From an uncultured Eubacteriales bacterium (lineage in GTDB: Bacteria > Bacillota > Clostridia > Oscillospirales > Oscillospiraceae), in the NCBI GenBank assembly GCA_900079765.1, contig LT599017.1:1054001-1118000 (forward strand): a stretch of DNA of 64,000 nucleotides, read 5' to 3'. The notes below the pieces were generated by a model, which was not told the origin of the DNA, searched no databases, and saw only the letters and a list, made by a program, of their open reading frames with translations. Below are positions 27,734 through 35,719 of the stretch, in pieces. Position 1 is the first letter of the stretch, and every line of letters begins with the position of its first letter. Both the position numbers and the translations under genes were made by a program.

Positions 27734-28132
27734 TTATTTTTCTGCGGCATCGGGTTTTGCGCTCTCTACATGGCGGCATATCGCCTGAAAGGTCTTTTCG
27801 CTGATGTCGTGCTCTATCTTGCAGGCATCCTCGCGGGCGGTCTCGGCATCCACGCCCAGTCGGATGATAAACTCCATCAACAGCTTGTGGCGCGTGTACG
27901 TCTTGTCTGCAATCTCCATGCCGGATTCGGTCAGCGTGATCAGACCGCCCTTATCCATGGTGATGTACCCGTTTTCCCGCAGGCGCTTGGTGGAATAGGT
28001 AACGCTGGGCTTTGTAACGCCCAGCTGCTCCGCTATGTTGATAGAGCGGATATAGCCATGCTTTTCTTTCATCATCAGCATGGCCTCCAGATAATCCTCG
28101 GATGCCTTTTGTATCTTCATGGCATTCTGCAC
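27734..28132 (-). CDS. DtxR/MntR-family metal-dependent repressor
   Basis: A 132-residue protein of the short MntR type, without an SH3-like domain. The winged helix is INIAEQLGVTKPSVTYSTKRLRENGYI (residues about 31-57, motif quoted in part), and the dimerisation/metal domain has MEFIIRLGV and ACKIEHDISE, where Glu and His residues of MntR bind metal. The start is a GTG at 28132 after GGAGAAAG. A palindrome TTAGAGnnnnTTAA lies upstream of its own gene, and three related copies occur before other metal genes in the window. That makes it the likely local iron or manganese regulator. Which metal it senses cannot be decided from sequence alone. Confidence 0.87.
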   Translation of the reverse strand: MQNAMKIQKASEDYLEAMLMMKEKHGYIRSINIAEQLGVTKPSVTYSTKRLRENGYITMDKGGLITLTESGMEIADKTYTRHKLLMEFIIRLGVDAETAREDACKIEHDISEKTFQAICRHVESAKPDAAEK

Positions 28133-28157
28133 CAGCTTTCTCCGTAGGTTGAGTATA

Positions 28158-28175
28158 GGTTAACACGCTCTAACC
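28158..28175. promoter_or_regulatory. metalloregulator operator site A (autoregulatory)
   Basis: GGTTAACACGCTCTAACC, or on the other strand GGTTAGAGCGTGTTAACC. It lies 26 bases upstream of the repressor start. It shares TTAGAGnnnnYTAA with sites at 32998 and 37281 and, less exactly, with the one at 28247. Confidence 0.6.
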
Positions 28176-28210
28176 AAAAATTCAAGGACCTGAAAATCTT
28201 CGGCGCTCTA

Positions 28211-28264
28211 TTGACAAGCGCGGTTTACAGAATTAAACTAAAAAGTAGTTAGGCGAGACTAACT
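28211..28264 (+). promoter_or_regulatory. promoter with operator site B before the PanE-like gene
   Basis: TTGACA (28211-28216), a 17-base spacer and TAAACT (28234-28239) are followed at once by the palindrome AGTTAGGCGAGACTAACT (28247-28264). The operator lies across the expected transcription start, a repressing position. Confidence 0.6.
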
Positions 28265-28306
28265 TATTGTCTTGAAAGAATAGATAAATGCAGAGGGGCT
28301 GAGGAT

Positions 28307-29281
28307 ATGAGAATTCTCGTTTACGGCGCGGGCGTCATCGGCTGTGAGCTGGCGCACATGCTCGTCAAGGCCGGAAATGATGTGACGCTGCTGGCCCGCG
28401 GGGCATGGAAAAATACGCTGGAGCAAAATGGCCTCGTAATACGGCACTACGCGCAGCTTTGTACCACCACTGACCGGGTACGAGTCATCGACGCTCTCCC
28501 GCCCCATTACCTATATGACCTCATCTTTATCGTCATGCAGTACGGTCAGCTGCCGGACGTACTGCCCGCCGTCGCCCAAAACCGCAGCCGGTATGTGGTG
28601 CTGGTGGGCAACAACCCGGATGCCGAAACCGCGCTCGAGGTCTTGACGGTGCATGACTCCGGCCGGGAGGTGGCCTTTGGGTTCCAGGGCACCGCCGGCC
28701 GGCGGGAAAACGGGAAAGTCATCAGCATCCATGCCGGCGTGGGGATGACCGTCGGCGCGTTTCAGGGGCGCCTCAGCTCCGCGTTTCAGGAGAGGCTTGA
28801 AAGGGCGTTCGATGGCGTAAAATACCGCCTGAGCTGGGAAGAGAACATGGACGCCTGGCTTAAATGTCATCTGGCGCTGATACTTCCTGTCTCCTATGTG
28901 TGCTACGCTGTGGATTGCCGCCTTTCAAAAGCCAGCCGGGCACAAAGGAAGGCCATACTGGACGCTGCGCTGGAGGGCTGCGTGATGCTTCGCGGCCTGG
29001 GCGTGCCAATCAGGACGCAGGACAGCGAAGATTACTTCCGGCCGGGAAAGAAGCGCCGGAAAATGGCCGCGGTGCTGTATATCATGGCCAAAACTCCCTT
29101 GGGCCGCCTGGCCGCCAGCGACCACTGCCGCCATGCGGCGTTGGAGATGAGAGCGCTGGACGCCGCATTCGAAAAATTGCGGCAAAAAGCCGGCGTCCCC
29201 ATGCCCGTATGGGAGCAACTCAGAACCCAGCCGGGGGTAATAGGCGCGTTCACGTCAGCGGCGGAGGGTCGGAAGTCATGA
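28307..29281 (+). CDS. ketopantoate reductase-like (PanE/ApbA family) oxidoreductase
   Basis: A 324-residue NAD(P)-dependent dehydrogenase. RILVYGAGVIGCELAHML is the Rossmann motif (residues 2-19) and VVLVGNNPDAETALE and the C-terminal helical domain fit the PanE/ApbA group. PanE reduces 2-dehydropantoate in coenzyme A synthesis. However, no pan genes are nearby, the gene is preceded by a metalloregulator operator, and it is coupled by ATGA overlap to an AraC-type regulator. It may therefore act on another 2-oxo or opine-type substrate. I do not assign a specific reaction. Confidence 0.72.
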   Translation: MRILVYGAGVIGCELAHMLVKAGNDVTLLARGAWKNTLEQNGLVIRHYAQLCTTTDRVRVIDALPPHYLYDLIFIVMQYGQLPDVLPAVAQNRSRYVVLVGNNPDAETALEVLTVHDSGREVAFGFQGTAGRRENGKVISIHAGVGMTVGAFQGRLSSAFQERLERAFDGVKYRLSWEENMDAWLKCHLALILPVSYVCYAVDCRLSKASRAQRKAILDAALEGCVMLRGLGVPIRTQDSEDYFRPGKKRRKMAAVLYIMAKTPLGRLAASDHCRHAALEMRALDAAFEKLRQKAGVPMPVWEQLRTQPGVIGAFTSAAEGRKS

Positions 29282-30294
29282 CGGCGACGCAGCGAGAAAA
29301 GCAAATCCATGGAGAAGGGGTCGAGGTTCTCGGGCGGGATGAGGATTGCACCATTTATCGTCTCTCCGATGACACAGGCGATGTAGTGATGACCAGCTAC
29401 CACGTCTTCCCTGGTATCGACCTCATATATAACGACGTACATATGCGCTCCTGCACCATCGGCAGAGCGCCCTTGGGAGACATGATTGAGATCAACCACT
29501 GCCGGGAGGGGCGTATCGAATGTGAATTGCGGGACGAGTTCTTTTATCTGTCTCAGGGAGACCTGGCCATCAGCCGAAAAGACGACGCTGGTCATGCCTC
29601 TTATTTTCCGCTCAGCCATTACCATGGCATCACGATTATGATAGACCTGGAGCGGACGCCTTGCTGCTTGGAATGTTTCCTGAAAGATGTGGATGTATGT
29701 CCGTCCTCGCTTGCGGATAAGTTTTGCGGCGGCTCGGATTGTTTCGTGATGCGGGCGAGACCCTGCATGGAGCACATCTTTTCGGAGCTGTATTCTGTTC
29801 CCGACTGTATTAGAAAGGGCTATTTCAAGGTTAAAATTCTTGAAATCCTGCTGTTTTTGAGCGGCATGGAATCGGATAAAAACACTTTGGAGCGGTGCTG
29901 CTATCCTGCCGCACAGGTCGCGCTTGCCAAGGAGGTGTGCCGATATCTATCCGAGCACATGGACTGTCGGGTGACCATCTCTCAGCTCGCGGAGCGTTTC
30001 AAGGTATCACAAACCTTGCTGAAAGACAGCTTTCGCGGCGTCTATGGCGTTTCTGTGTACGCCTGGATTCGGACGCAGAAGATGCGCTCGGCGGCGCTCA
30101 TGCTGCTCAAGACCGACAAGCGGATATTGGATATTGCGGGAAGACACGGCTATGACAACGGCAGTAAATTTGCCAAGGCGTTTCAGGATGTGATGGGCAT
30201 GACACCAAATGCGTATAGGTGCTCCGTCAGAGCGGACGGCATCAGAGCCGCCGCTGCCGAAAACGATGGGGGGCCAACGCCAAATTTTCTCTGA
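29278..30294 (+). CDS. AraC-family transcriptional regulator
   Basis: A 338-residue regulator. The last 105 residues form the AraC double helix-turn-helix (VTISQLAERFKVSQTLLKDS; then ILDIAGRHGYDNGSKFAKAF and MTPNAYR). The N-terminal 220 residues are a sensor domain related to those of YbtA/PchR-like siderophore regulators, with several Cys residues (CCLECFLKD, CPSS, CGGSDC). I chose the ATG at 29278, overlapping the previous stop by ATGA; a longer frame from 28864 lies within the upstream gene. Because of the metal-regulated location it could respond to a metallophore. That is inference. Confidence 0.84.
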   Translation: MTATQREKQIHGEGVEVLGRDEDCTIYRLSDDTGDVVMTSYHVFPGIDLIYNDVHMRSCTIGRAPLGDMIEINHCREGRIECELRDEFFYLSQGDLAISRKDDAGHASYFPLSHYHGITIMIDLERTPCCLECFLKDVDVCPSSLADKFCGGSDCFVMRARPCMEHIFSELYSVPDCIRKGYFKVKILEILLFLSGMESDKNTLERCCYPAAQVALAKEVCRYLSEHMDCRVTISQLAERFKVSQTLLKDSFRGVYGVSVYAWIRTQKMRSAALMLLKTDKRILDIAGRHGYDNGSKFAKAFQDVMGMTPNAYRCSVRADGIRAAAAENDGGPTPNFL

Positions 30295-30338
30295 AAAAGT
30301 CCGAATGGAGGCCTCTCGGTCCTGCCATGGATAGCGGC

Positions 30339-30389
30339 TTGACACAAGGCATCCAGGCGGGTAATATGTACATATACCCCTAATGGTAT
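30339..30389 (+). promoter_or_regulatory. promoter and CsoR-type operator of the repressor gene
   Basis: TTGACA (30339-30344), a 17-base spacer and TAATAT (30362-30367), then ATACCCCTAATGGTAT (30374-30389). The last element matches the known CsoR/RcnR-type operators with C-rich centres flanked by ATA/TAT. Confidence 0.75.
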
Positions 30390-30402
30390 TGGAGGCGAGA
30401 AA

Positions 30403-30678
30403 ATGAGACAGTGTATGGATACGGAAAACCTGCACCGCAGACTGAAAAAGATTATAGGCCAAGTACAGGCCATCGACCGCATGGTGGACGAGGACGTGCC
30501 CTGTGAAGACGTGCTGGCGCAGATCAACGCCGCCAAATCCGCGCTGCATAAGGTCGGACAGGTGGTGCTGGAGGGACATATCAACCACTGCGTCCGCGAC
30601 GGCCTTGAGCACGGCGACGCCGACCAGACCATTGCCAGTTTCACCAAAGCTATGGAGCGATTTGCGAATATGACTTGA
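30403..30678 (+). CDS. CsoR/RcnR-family metal-sensing repressor
   Basis: A 91-residue all-helical DUF156 protein. Cys34, His59 and Cys63 (VPCEDVL; EGHINHC) reproduce the Cys-His-Cys metal site of copper-sensing CsoR. It precedes a heavy-metal ATPase with a duplicated operator, so it should release DNA when metal is bound and switch on export. The Cys-His-Cys pattern favours Cu(I), but the pump does not look like a classical Cu(I) ATPase, so the metal is left open. Confidence 0.9.
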   Translation: MRQCMDTENLHRRLKKIIGQVQAIDRMVDEDVPCEDVLAQINAAKSALHKVGQVVLEGHINHCVRDGLEHGDADQTIASFTKAMERFANMT

Positions 30679-30691
30679 CATACGCAAGGGG

Positions 30692-30726
30692 AGCCAGCCG
30701 AAAACTTCGGGTGGCTTTCTTTTTTG
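30692..30726 (+). terminator. terminator after the CsoR-type gene
   Basis: AGCCAGCCG (30692-30700) pairs with CGGGTGGCT (30708-30716), followed by TTCTTTTTT. Confidence 0.8.
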
Positions 30727-30731
30727 CACCC

Positions 30732-30780
30732 TTGACAACCCATACCCCTATAGGTATAATAAACCTATAGGGGTATGGGT
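30732..30780 (+). promoter_or_regulatory. consensus promoter with duplicated CsoR-type operator
   Basis: TTGACA (30732-30737), a 17-base spacer and TATAAT (30755-30760). The arms ACCCATACCCCTATAGGT (30738-30755) and ACCTATAGGGGTATGGGT (30763-30780) form a perfect 18-bp inverted repeat. Each arm carries its own CsoR-like half-palindrome, and together they cover the spacer, the -10 box and the start point. Confidence 0.85.
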
Positions 30781-30794
30781 AAAGGGGCGATGCC

Positions 30795-32666
30795 ATGAAA
30801 GCAATTGAAACGTTTATAGCATGGGGCGGCTTGAAGAAGGACCTGATAAGCCTGGCGGTATCAGCCGTGGCGCTGGTCGTCAGCATTTTTGACTTTCTGC
30901 CGCTGCCATTTGACGCCGCGTGGATCGCCATCATCCTCTGCGGCGTCCCCATTGTTCTGGAGGCCGTTGTCGGCCTGGTGACGGCGTTCGACATCAAGGC
31001 GGATGTGCTGGTCTCCCTCGCTCTCATCGCCTCGGTGTGTATCGGCGAGGTCTTTGCCGCCGGTGAGGTGGCCTTCATCATGCAGCTCGGCGCGCTGCTG
31101 GAGGAGCTGACTGTGGCGAAAGCGCGGGCGGGCATCGAGAAGCTGGTGCGTCTGACGCCGCGCACCGCGAGGATCATCACCGGAGCGGAGGAGGATATCA
31201 TCCCCGCCGAAGAGGTTAAAATCGGTGATTTGCTCCGGGTGCTGCCCGGGGAGACGGTCCCCGTGGACGGCGTCATCACAGACGGTCAAACCGCCATTGA
31301 TCAGGCGGTTATGACCGGCGAATCCCTGCCGGTGGACAAGAGCGTTGGCGACCAGGTCTCCAGCGGCACCGTCAACCAATTCGGATCTTTCGACATGAGG
31401 GCCGCGAAGGTCGGCGAGGACAGCTCCATCCAGCGGATGATCCGCCTCGTGCAGTCGGCGGACGCGGGAAAGGCCAAAATTGTGGGGCTTATGGATCGAT
31501 GGGCCACGTGGATCGTGGTCATAGCCCTCTCCGCCGCGGCTTTGACGGGCCTCGTCACAGGGGAGATCATCCGCGCCGTTACCATATTGGTCGTCTTCTG
31601 CCCCTGTGCGCTGGTGCTGGCCACACCCACGGCCATCATGGCGGCCATCGGCAACGCCACGAAACACGGCTTTCTCATACGGGAGGGCGACGCGCTGGAG
31701 CGGCTGGCCTCGGTCTCCAAATTTGCCTTTGATAAGACCGGGACGCTGACCTATGGAACGCCGCGGGTGGTGGCGGTCAAAAGCTTCCTGCATGACATCC
31801 CGGACAGCGCCCTCTATGCCTACGCCGCCGGTGCGGAGCTGCGCTCGGAGCATCCGCTGGGCAGAGCGGTCGTAAGCTGCTACCTGGAAGAGCATGGGAA
31901 GGAGTATCCGGCGGAGGAGGGATTCCGGATGCTGCCGGGCCGGGGCGTTGAGGCCACGGTCGGCGGTCGGGAGATTGCCGCCGGAAACGCGCGGCTGCTG
32001 GACGAGCGGCGCATCCCCCTCGACGCGCGGATCCACAGCGCGGCGGCGGAGCACCTGAACAACGGCTGCACCGTAATCTATCTTGCTGTGGACGGGTGCC
32101 TGGCGGGTTATGTCGCCCTGGCGGACACGCTCCGGCCGGAGGCCGCGGGCATGACTGCGCAGCTCAAAGCGGCGGGCGTAGAACCCGTTCTTCTGACCGG
32201 GGACCATGGGAGTGCGGCAAAGCACATCGCGGCGCAGCTCTCCATCGATGAGGTGCGCGCCGGCTGCCTGCCGGAGGGCAAGCTAAATTATATCGACGAG
32301 TGCCAGAAGAATAATAAACAGGTGTGTATGATCGGTGACGGCATCAACGACGCTCCGGCGCTGAAGAAGGCCTGCGTGGGCATTGCTATGGGCGGCATCG
32401 GCAGCGACATCGCGGTAGACGCCGCCGACATTGCCCTCACGAATGACGACCTCAAGGAGATACCCCACCTTCTGCGTCTGGCAAAGCGCATGATGCTGAT
32501 CATCAAATACAACCTGACCTTTTCCATGGCGCTGAATTTTGCAGCCGTCATTCTGGCCATGACAGGCATTCTTGGCCCAGTGGTGGGCGCGCTGGTACAT
32601 AACGCAGGCTCCGTCTTTGTCATTATCAACTCGGCATTTTTATTGAAGTGGAGGGAGAAATCATGA
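30795..32666 (+). CDS. heavy-metal-translocating P1B-type ATPase
   Basis: A 623-residue pump. GEIVP-type loop VLPGETVPVDG, actuator MTGESLPV, transmembrane CPC in FCPCALVLATPTA (about 269-271), phosphorylation site DKTGTLT (about Asp313), HP motif in RSEHPLGRAV and hinge GDGINDAPAL are all present. No N-terminal heavy-metal-binding domain with CxxC exists; the protein starts directly with membrane helices. The last helix pair reads HNAGSVFVIINSAF, closer to the Zn/Cd/Pb-type P1B pumps than to Cu(I) pumps. It is overlapped by a small membrane protein gene. It probably exports a soft or transition metal. Confidence 0.9.
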   Translation: MKAIETFIAWGGLKKDLISLAVSAVALVVSIFDFLPLPFDAAWIAIILCGVPIVLEAVVGLVTAFDIKADVLVSLALIASVCIGEVFAAGEVAFIMQLGALLEELTVAKARAGIEKLVRLTPRTARIITGAEEDIIPAEEVKIGDLLRVLPGETVPVDGVITDGQTAIDQAVMTGESLPVDKSVGDQVSSGTVNQFGSFDMRAAKVGEDSSIQRMIRLVQSADAGKAKIVGLMDRWATWIVVIALSAAALTGLVTGEIIRAVTILVVFCPCALVLATPTAIMAAIGNATKHGFLIREGDALERLASVSKFAFDKTGTLTYGTPRVVAVKSFLHDIPDSALYAYAAGAELRSEHPLGRAVVSCYLEEHGKEYPAEEGFRMLPGRGVEATVGGREIAAGNARLLDERRIPLDARIHSAAAEHLNNGCTVIYLAVDGCLAGYVALADTLRPEAAGMTAQLKAAGVEPVLLTGDHGSAAKHIAAQLSIDEVRAGCLPEGKLNYIDECQKNNKQVCMIGDGINDAPALKKACVGIAMGGIGSDIAVDAADIALTNDDLKEIPHLLRLAKRMMLIIKYNLTFSMALNFAAVILAMTGILGPVVGALVHNAGSVFVIINSAFLLKWREKS

Positions 32667-32839
32667 TCATCACTATTTTCGCGCTGGTTGCCGGAATTGC
32701 AATTCTCGGCGGCGGCCTGTACTACCTTGTGAAGGACAAGGAGGACCGGGAATCCCGCAAAATCTACCTGATCACCGCCCTGGTGGGCGCGGCCATTACG
32801 ATCGGCGCTGTGATGAAGGCTGCCGTGTTTGGGTTGTGA
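32663..32839 (+). CDS. small two-helix membrane protein after the metal ATPase
   Basis: A 58-residue protein with two hydrophobic segments (MIITIFALVAGIAILGGGLY and ITALVGAAITIGAVMKAAVF) joined by a charged loop (KDKEDRESRK). The ATG at 32663 overlaps the ATPase stop by four bases and follows GAGGGAG. No family recognised; by its place it may be a small regulatory partner of the pump. Confidence 0.7.
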   Translation: MIITIFALVAGIAILGGGLYYLVKDKEDRESRKIYLITALVGAAITIGAVMKAAVFGL

Positions 32840-32893
32840 GGGCGGGGGCCTGATCGCTGGCATGACCAATTTTCTTGCGTGAGCTGTCCTTTT

Positions 32894-32937
32894 GGAGCCT
32901 TTTTCTTTCCTTTTGGAGTGGAGGAGGCTCCTTTTTT
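32894..32937 (+). terminator. terminator after the metal ATPase operon
   Basis: GGAGCCT (32894-32900) pairs with AGGCTCC (32925-32931), followed by TTTTTT. Confidence 0.72.
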
Positions 32938-32995
32938 CCTGCATAATAATTGATAAGTCAGAGAGGCGCCGTCAGGCGCTGATTTTTGATGCATC

Positions 32996-33013
32996 GGTTA
33001 AGGTACTCTAACT
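32996..33013. promoter_or_regulatory. metalloregulator operator site C
   Basis: GGTTAAGGTACTCTAACT, on the other strand AGTTAGAGTACCTTAACC, with the core TTAGAGnnnnTTAA. It lies 20 bases before the DUF2325 start and shares seven fixed bases with sites A and D. Confidence 0.6.
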
Positions 33014-33032
33014 GAAGAAAGGAGTTGGACAA

Positions 33033-33323
33033 TTGAGCGTTGTCATTTTGGGCGGCAACGAGCGCATGGAGCGCCAATATAAAGATCTCTGTGAAGAATA
33101 CCGATGTGAGGCAAAGGTGTTCACCAAGCCGGCGGGCGGACTCAAAAATAAGCTGGGGAACCCGAGGCTGATGATTTTTTTCACCAGCACCATGTCCCAC
33201 AAAATGGTGCGTGGCGCTCTCAGCGAAGTAAAGGGATTGGATACGGTGATCGAGCGGTGCCACACCAGTTCCATGTCGGCACTGCGCGGGATTCTTGAAA
33301 AGCATGCGGTGCGGGAGGCGTAA
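33033..33323 (+). CDS. DUF2325 small protein
   Basis: A 96-residue protein starting with TTG after AAAGGAG. The start VVILGGNERMERQYKDLCEE and the later FFTSTMSHKMVRGAL and CHTSSMSALRGIL segments are the DUF2325 pattern, a Rossmann-like fold of unknown function found in metal-regulated clusters. It is followed directly by DUF3793 and a flavodoxin. Confidence 0.82.
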   Translation: MSVVILGGNERMERQYKDLCEEYRCEAKVFTKPAGGLKNKLGNPRLMIFFTSTMSHKMVRGALSEVKGLDTVIERCHTSSMSALRGILEKHAVREA

Positions 33324-33875
33324 ATGCCGGAGGAGTTGATTATAAAGTTCTGTGCGCCCACGTTGGCCGGCATCAAGACGGGAAATATGTTCTCCTGTCC
33401 TTGTGAAACCAAAGAGGCGCTGCGCGCCGACGTCCGCACGTTTAATCGCGCTTTGGTGCCAAAGGGGCTGTGCCTCCTGCCGCTTCGGTACTCAGAGGGC
33501 CGCGCGCTTCTCTATTTGTTTCGACCGGCGGAGCTCAGGCGCGATCTTTCCCATGCCGAAGCCGCTCTCCTGCTGGAGGACGCCGGGTATCGGAGCATAA
33601 AGGCGGAGCATTGCATCCGGGAGCTGATCCGCAGGCTTAATATCAAAGACGGGTTTCCCCACGAAATCGGCTTGTTCCTCAGCTATCCGCCGGAGGATGT
33701 GCGCGGCTTTATCGACCACAACGCCGGAAACTGCAAATGTGTCGGCTATTGGAAGGTGTACGGCGACGTGGAGAAGGCGCAAAGGCTCTTTGAAAAGTAC
33801 AGGAAATGCACGGAGTGCTATTACAGACAGTGGTGCAAGGGCATATCCATCGAGCGGCTTTTGGTAGCTGCTTGA
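33324..33875 (+). CDS. DUF3793 protein
   Basis: A 183-residue soluble protein with family features HEIGLFLSYPPEDVRGFI, CKCVGYWKVYGD and CTECYYRQWCKG. Conserved Cys pairs suggest a metal or iron-sulfur site, but none is proved. It abuts the DUF2325 gene without gap and precedes a flavodoxin, the usual arrangement in Clostridia. Known examples are linked with iron limitation. Confidence 0.85.
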   Translation: MPEELIIKFCAPTLAGIKTGNMFSCPCETKEALRADVRTFNRALVPKGLCLLPLRYSEGRALLYLFRPAELRRDLSHAEAALLLEDAGYRSIKAEHCIRELIRRLNIKDGFPHEIGLFLSYPPEDVRGFIDHNAGNCKCVGYWKVYGDVEKAQRLFEKYRKCTECYYRQWCKGISIERLLVAA

Positions 33876-33913
33876 GATATCAATATCTTTTTTAGAAAGG
33901 TTGGAAACAACAC

Positions 33914-34339
33914 ATGAAGAAAATTGCGGTGATTTATTGGAGCGGCACCGGCAATACCGAGGCGATGGCCTCTGCCGTCCTGGAGGGAGCGAAGGCGGCA
34001 GGCGCCGATGCGGTTATGCTGACGCCCTCAGAATTTAACGATTCTATGATTGAAACGCTGGACGCCGTTGCGTTCGGCTGCCCTGCCATGGGCGCCGAGG
34101 TCTTGGAGGAAAGCGAGTTTGAGCCCTTGTTCTCCTCCTGCAAGCCGAAGCTTTCCGGTAAGAGCATCGCCCTGTTCGGCTCCTATGGCTGGGGTGACGG
34201 CGAGTGGATGCGCACTTGGGAGACTGACTGCGATGACGCGGGGGCAACGCTGGTTTGCGACAGCGTGATATGCAACGAAGCGCCGGACGAAGGGGCGCTT
34301 GCGTCCTGCAAGGCGCTGGGCGCGGCGCTGGCGAAATAA
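33914..34339 (+). CDS. short-chain flavodoxin
   Basis: A 141-residue FMN protein. WSGTGNTEAMA (residues 10-20) is the phosphate-binding loop, and FGCPAMGAE and FGSYGWGDGEWM are the FMN-flanking loops. It is a low-potential electron carrier that replaces ferredoxin when iron is scarce. Its place after a metal-regulated operator fits that use. It might also feed electrons to other reductases in the cell, such as the NifH-like protein, but nothing in the sequence shows that. Confidence 0.92.
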   Translation: MKKIAVIYWSGTGNTEAMASAVLEGAKAAGADAVMLTPSEFNDSMIETLDAVAFGCPAMGAEVLEESEFEPLFSSCKPKLSGKSIALFGSYGWGDGEWMRTWETDCDDAGATLVCDSVICNEAPDEGALASCKALGAALAK

Positions 34340-34395
34340 GAGAGAGATACACCGTGCGGAAAATCTGTGCGAACCAGGAATAGGAGATTGAGCTG

Positions 34396-34974
34396 ATGAA
34401 CGAAAAGCTGAAAGGTAAAGACCTCATCAACATAGGCATCTTTACCGCGATTTATTTTGTGATTGTCTTTGCTGTTGCCATGCTTGGCTATATTCCCATC
34501 CTCATGCCGCTTCTCTGCGTAATTGTCCCGATCATTGGCGGCGTGCCGTTTATGCTGTTTCTGACAAAGGTCAAAAAGTTCGGCATGATCCTCATCATGA
34601 GCGTCATCATGGGAATTTTGATGCTGCTGACCGGCATGGGCTACTACTCGATTATAGTAGGCGCTGTTTCCGGCCTCGCCGCAGAGCTGATTTACAAGAG
34701 CGGCCGCTATAAAAGCGCCGGAAAGGCTGTTTTGACCACCGGCGTATTCAACATTTGGATATGGGGTAACTATATCCCGCTGTTCACCAACATCGAGGGC
34801 TACTTCTCAACAAGGCAGAGCTTTGGCCAGGAATATATCGACGCGCTGACCAGCCTGATGCCGATGTGGATGTTCCCGACCCTTTTGATTTGCTGTTTCG
34901 TCTGCGGCCTCATCGGTGGAGTGCTGGGCAGGGTCCTTTTGAAAAAGCACTTCATCAGAGCGGGAATCGTGTGA
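34396..34974 (+). CDS. ECF transporter substrate-binding S component (MptD/Trep_Strep family)
   Basis: A 192-residue membrane protein with about six hydrophobic segments and the family hallmarks LINIGIFTAIYFVIVF and GKAVLTTGVFNIWIWGNYIP. It overlaps the EcfT-type gene by one base. Substrates of this S-component family are not established. Here its link with YbtPQ-like proteins and a metalloregulator suggests a metal chelate. Confidence 0.85.
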   Translation: MNEKLKGKDLINIGIFTAIYFVIVFAVAMLGYIPILMPLLCVIVPIIGGVPFMLFLTKVKKFGMILIMSVIMGILMLLTGMGYYSIIVGAVSGLAAELIYKSGRYKSAGKAVLTTGVFNIWIWGNYIPLFTNIEGYFSTRQSFGQEYIDALTSLMPMWMFPTLLICCFVCGLIGGVLGRVLLKKHFIRAGIV

Positions 34975-35711
34975 TGAGAAACGGGATTCTACAGGCCGAC
35001 ATTGAAAACCGCGGACTGGCACTGGACCCACGGACAAAAATACTGTTACTTATCACCATGACGACCTTTGTACTGGGCGGCGCAGGGGGGGAGGAACTTT
35101 GGTTCCTCACTCCCTGCCTTTGCGCACTGCCGCTGCTGCTTTTGTTGACATCCAAACGGTTTACTGCGGCGGCAATCTACACGGTGGTGTATGCGGCGGC
35201 ATACGTGTCCTTTATGCTCCTCGGCCACAAAACGGCCGGAATCGCAAATTATCTCCTGTTGGGCACGGCGGGTATCATCACAAGGTTCCTGCCAAGTCTG
35301 ATGCTGGGCGTCTATGTGGTGTCCACCACGACCGTCAGTGAGTTTACCGCCGCCATGCTGCGGCTGCGCCTGAGTGAAAAGCTCATCATTCCGCTGTCTG
35401 TCATGTTTCGATTTTTCCCTACGGTGGGCGACGAGTTTTCTTCCATCAACGCCGCCATGCGGATGCGGGACATCCGTTTCGGCGGGAGAAACGCCTCCAA
35501 GATGCTGGAGTACCGGCTGATTCCATTGTTGAGCTGCTCCGTGAAAATCGGCGACGAGTTATCCGCCGCGGCCCTGACCCGGGGCCTTGGCGGCTCTGCA
35601 CGGCGTACCAATGTATGTGAGATCGGATTTCATATACAGGATATCGTCTTGCTGCTGCTGTGCGGGGCGGCATTCGCGTGCCTTATTTTGTCGTTATTCG
35701 GTGTTTTGTGA
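34974..35711 (+). CDS. ECF transporter transmembrane component EcfT
   Basis: A 245-residue membrane protein. It contains the coupling motifs AAMRMRDI and ALTRGLGG, which match the Ala-Arg-Gly signatures of EcfT that contact the ATPases. The start at 34974 overlaps the S-component stop, and the ATPase gene follows 9 bases after its stop. Confidence 0.87.
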   Translation: MRNGILQADIENRGLALDPRTKILLLITMTTFVLGGAGGEELWFLTPCLCALPLLLLLTSKRFTAAAIYTVVYAAAYVSFMLLGHKTAGIANYLLLGTAGIITRFLPSLMLGVYVVSTTTVSEFTAAMLRLRLSEKLIIPLSVMFRFFPTVGDEFSSINAAMRMRDIRFGGRNASKMLEYRLIPLLSCSVKIGDELSAAALTRGLGGSARRTNVCEIGFHIQDIVLLLLCGAAFACLILSLFGVL

Positions 35712-35719
35712 GGTATGAA

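Noticed and set aside
28864-29277. N-terminal extension of the AraC-type regulator into the PanE-like gene
   Set aside because: The sequence is Gly/Arg-rich shadow translation of the upstream gene. The ATG at 29278 gives a standard coupled start.
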